Below, piece after piece: positions 5,178 through 5,244 of a stretch of DNA of 5,244 bases. Both the position numbers and the translations under genes were made by a program. Positions within the stretch are counted from its first letter, which is position 1; every line of letters starts with the position of its first letter. This DNA is from Phycisphaerales bacterium (GTDB taxonomy: Bacteria; Planctomycetota; Phycisphaerae; Phycisphaerales; SM1A02). Below the pieces are notes generated by a model. It searched no databases, was not told the DNA's origin, and saw nothing but the letters and a program-made list of their open reading frames with translations. The stretch lies in NCBI GenBank assembly GCA_007127615.1, contig SKZB01000073.1:1-5244 (forward strand), read 5' to 3'.

Positions 5178-5206
5178 CCTTTGTGTCCTTCGTGTCCTTC
5201 GTGGTG
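5178..5206. repeat. 9-bp tandem repeat, right inverted arm
   Basis: Units TTTGTGTCC (5180-5188), TTCGTGTCC (5189-5197) and TTCGTGGTG (5198-5206) are the reverse-strand form of the CACGAAGAA units at 5007-5033. The two arms are separated by about 144 bp. Confidence 0.8.
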
Positions 5207-5244
5207 AGAAAATGCGCGACGCGCTCCGTGGACAGATCAACAGA

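Larger units (their letters stand above)
4976..5241. repeat. Intergenic repeat module bounded by an 18-bp direct repeat
   Basis: The consensus CTCCGTGRACAGATCRAC occurs at 4976-4993 and 5224-5241 with two mismatches, 248 bp apart. Between the copies lie, in order, CACGAAGAA-type 9-mers, GACAAAGC 8-mers, a small hairpin and a second 9-mer array on the opposite strand. The first copy starts 10 bp after the kinase stop codon. The second runs to within 3 bp of the window end, so a further module may start there. Confidence 0.6.

Overview
The window is GC-rich bacterial chromosomal DNA. It looks like a planctomycete, possibly of the Phycisphaerae type. This rests on an ECF-type sigma factor directly followed by a membrane Ser/Thr protein kinase (a recurrent planctomycete pairing), a membrane-anchored coiled-coil protein with no familiar family, and degenerate 8-9 bp repeats of the CACGAAGAA / GACAAAGC type between genes. 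The lineage is inferred from gene style; there is no rRNA or marker gene here.

Layout. 1-268: a short-unit repeat array (51-114), then two hairpins downstream of a minus-strand gene; the one at 151-188 is a good intrinsic terminator. 269-1219 (minus): a 316-residue coiled-coil protein with an N-terminal membrane anchor or signal peptide. 1220-1666: a 447-bp divergent intergenic region holding a 10-bp direct repeat in two copies and an AT-rich array of CATGTC motifs spaced in multiples of 5 and 10 bp. 1667-2410 (plus): the sigma factor. 2453-4966 (plus): an 837-residue kinase 42 bp downstream. 4967-5244: a repeat-built module with inverted arms, bounded by a direct repeat, running off the window end.

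How the genes may work together. The sigma factor and kinase form a two-gene operon with matching ribosome binding sites. The kinase has two N-terminal membrane segments, a cytoplasmic kinase domain with nearly all catalytic residues, a Pro/Arg-rich linker, a third membrane segment and a predicted extracytoplasmic region built of two diverged copies of an approximately 110-residue domain. The simplest model is that the extracytoplasmic tandem domain senses an envelope signal, the kinase phosphorylates the sigma factor or a partner, and the sigma factor redirects RNA polymerase. No anti-sigma factor gene is visible. The sigma factor has an altered region 2.2 and a C-terminal extension of about 56 residues, either of which could be the control point. 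The divergent coiled-coil gene shares the intergenic region with the operon and is a candidate target or partner, but nothing in the sequence proves this.

All three genes have a purine-rich Shine-Dalgarno with a 7-nt spacer, which supports the chosen starts. The window contains no tRNA, rRNA, CRISPR array, transposase or recognisable phage gene.
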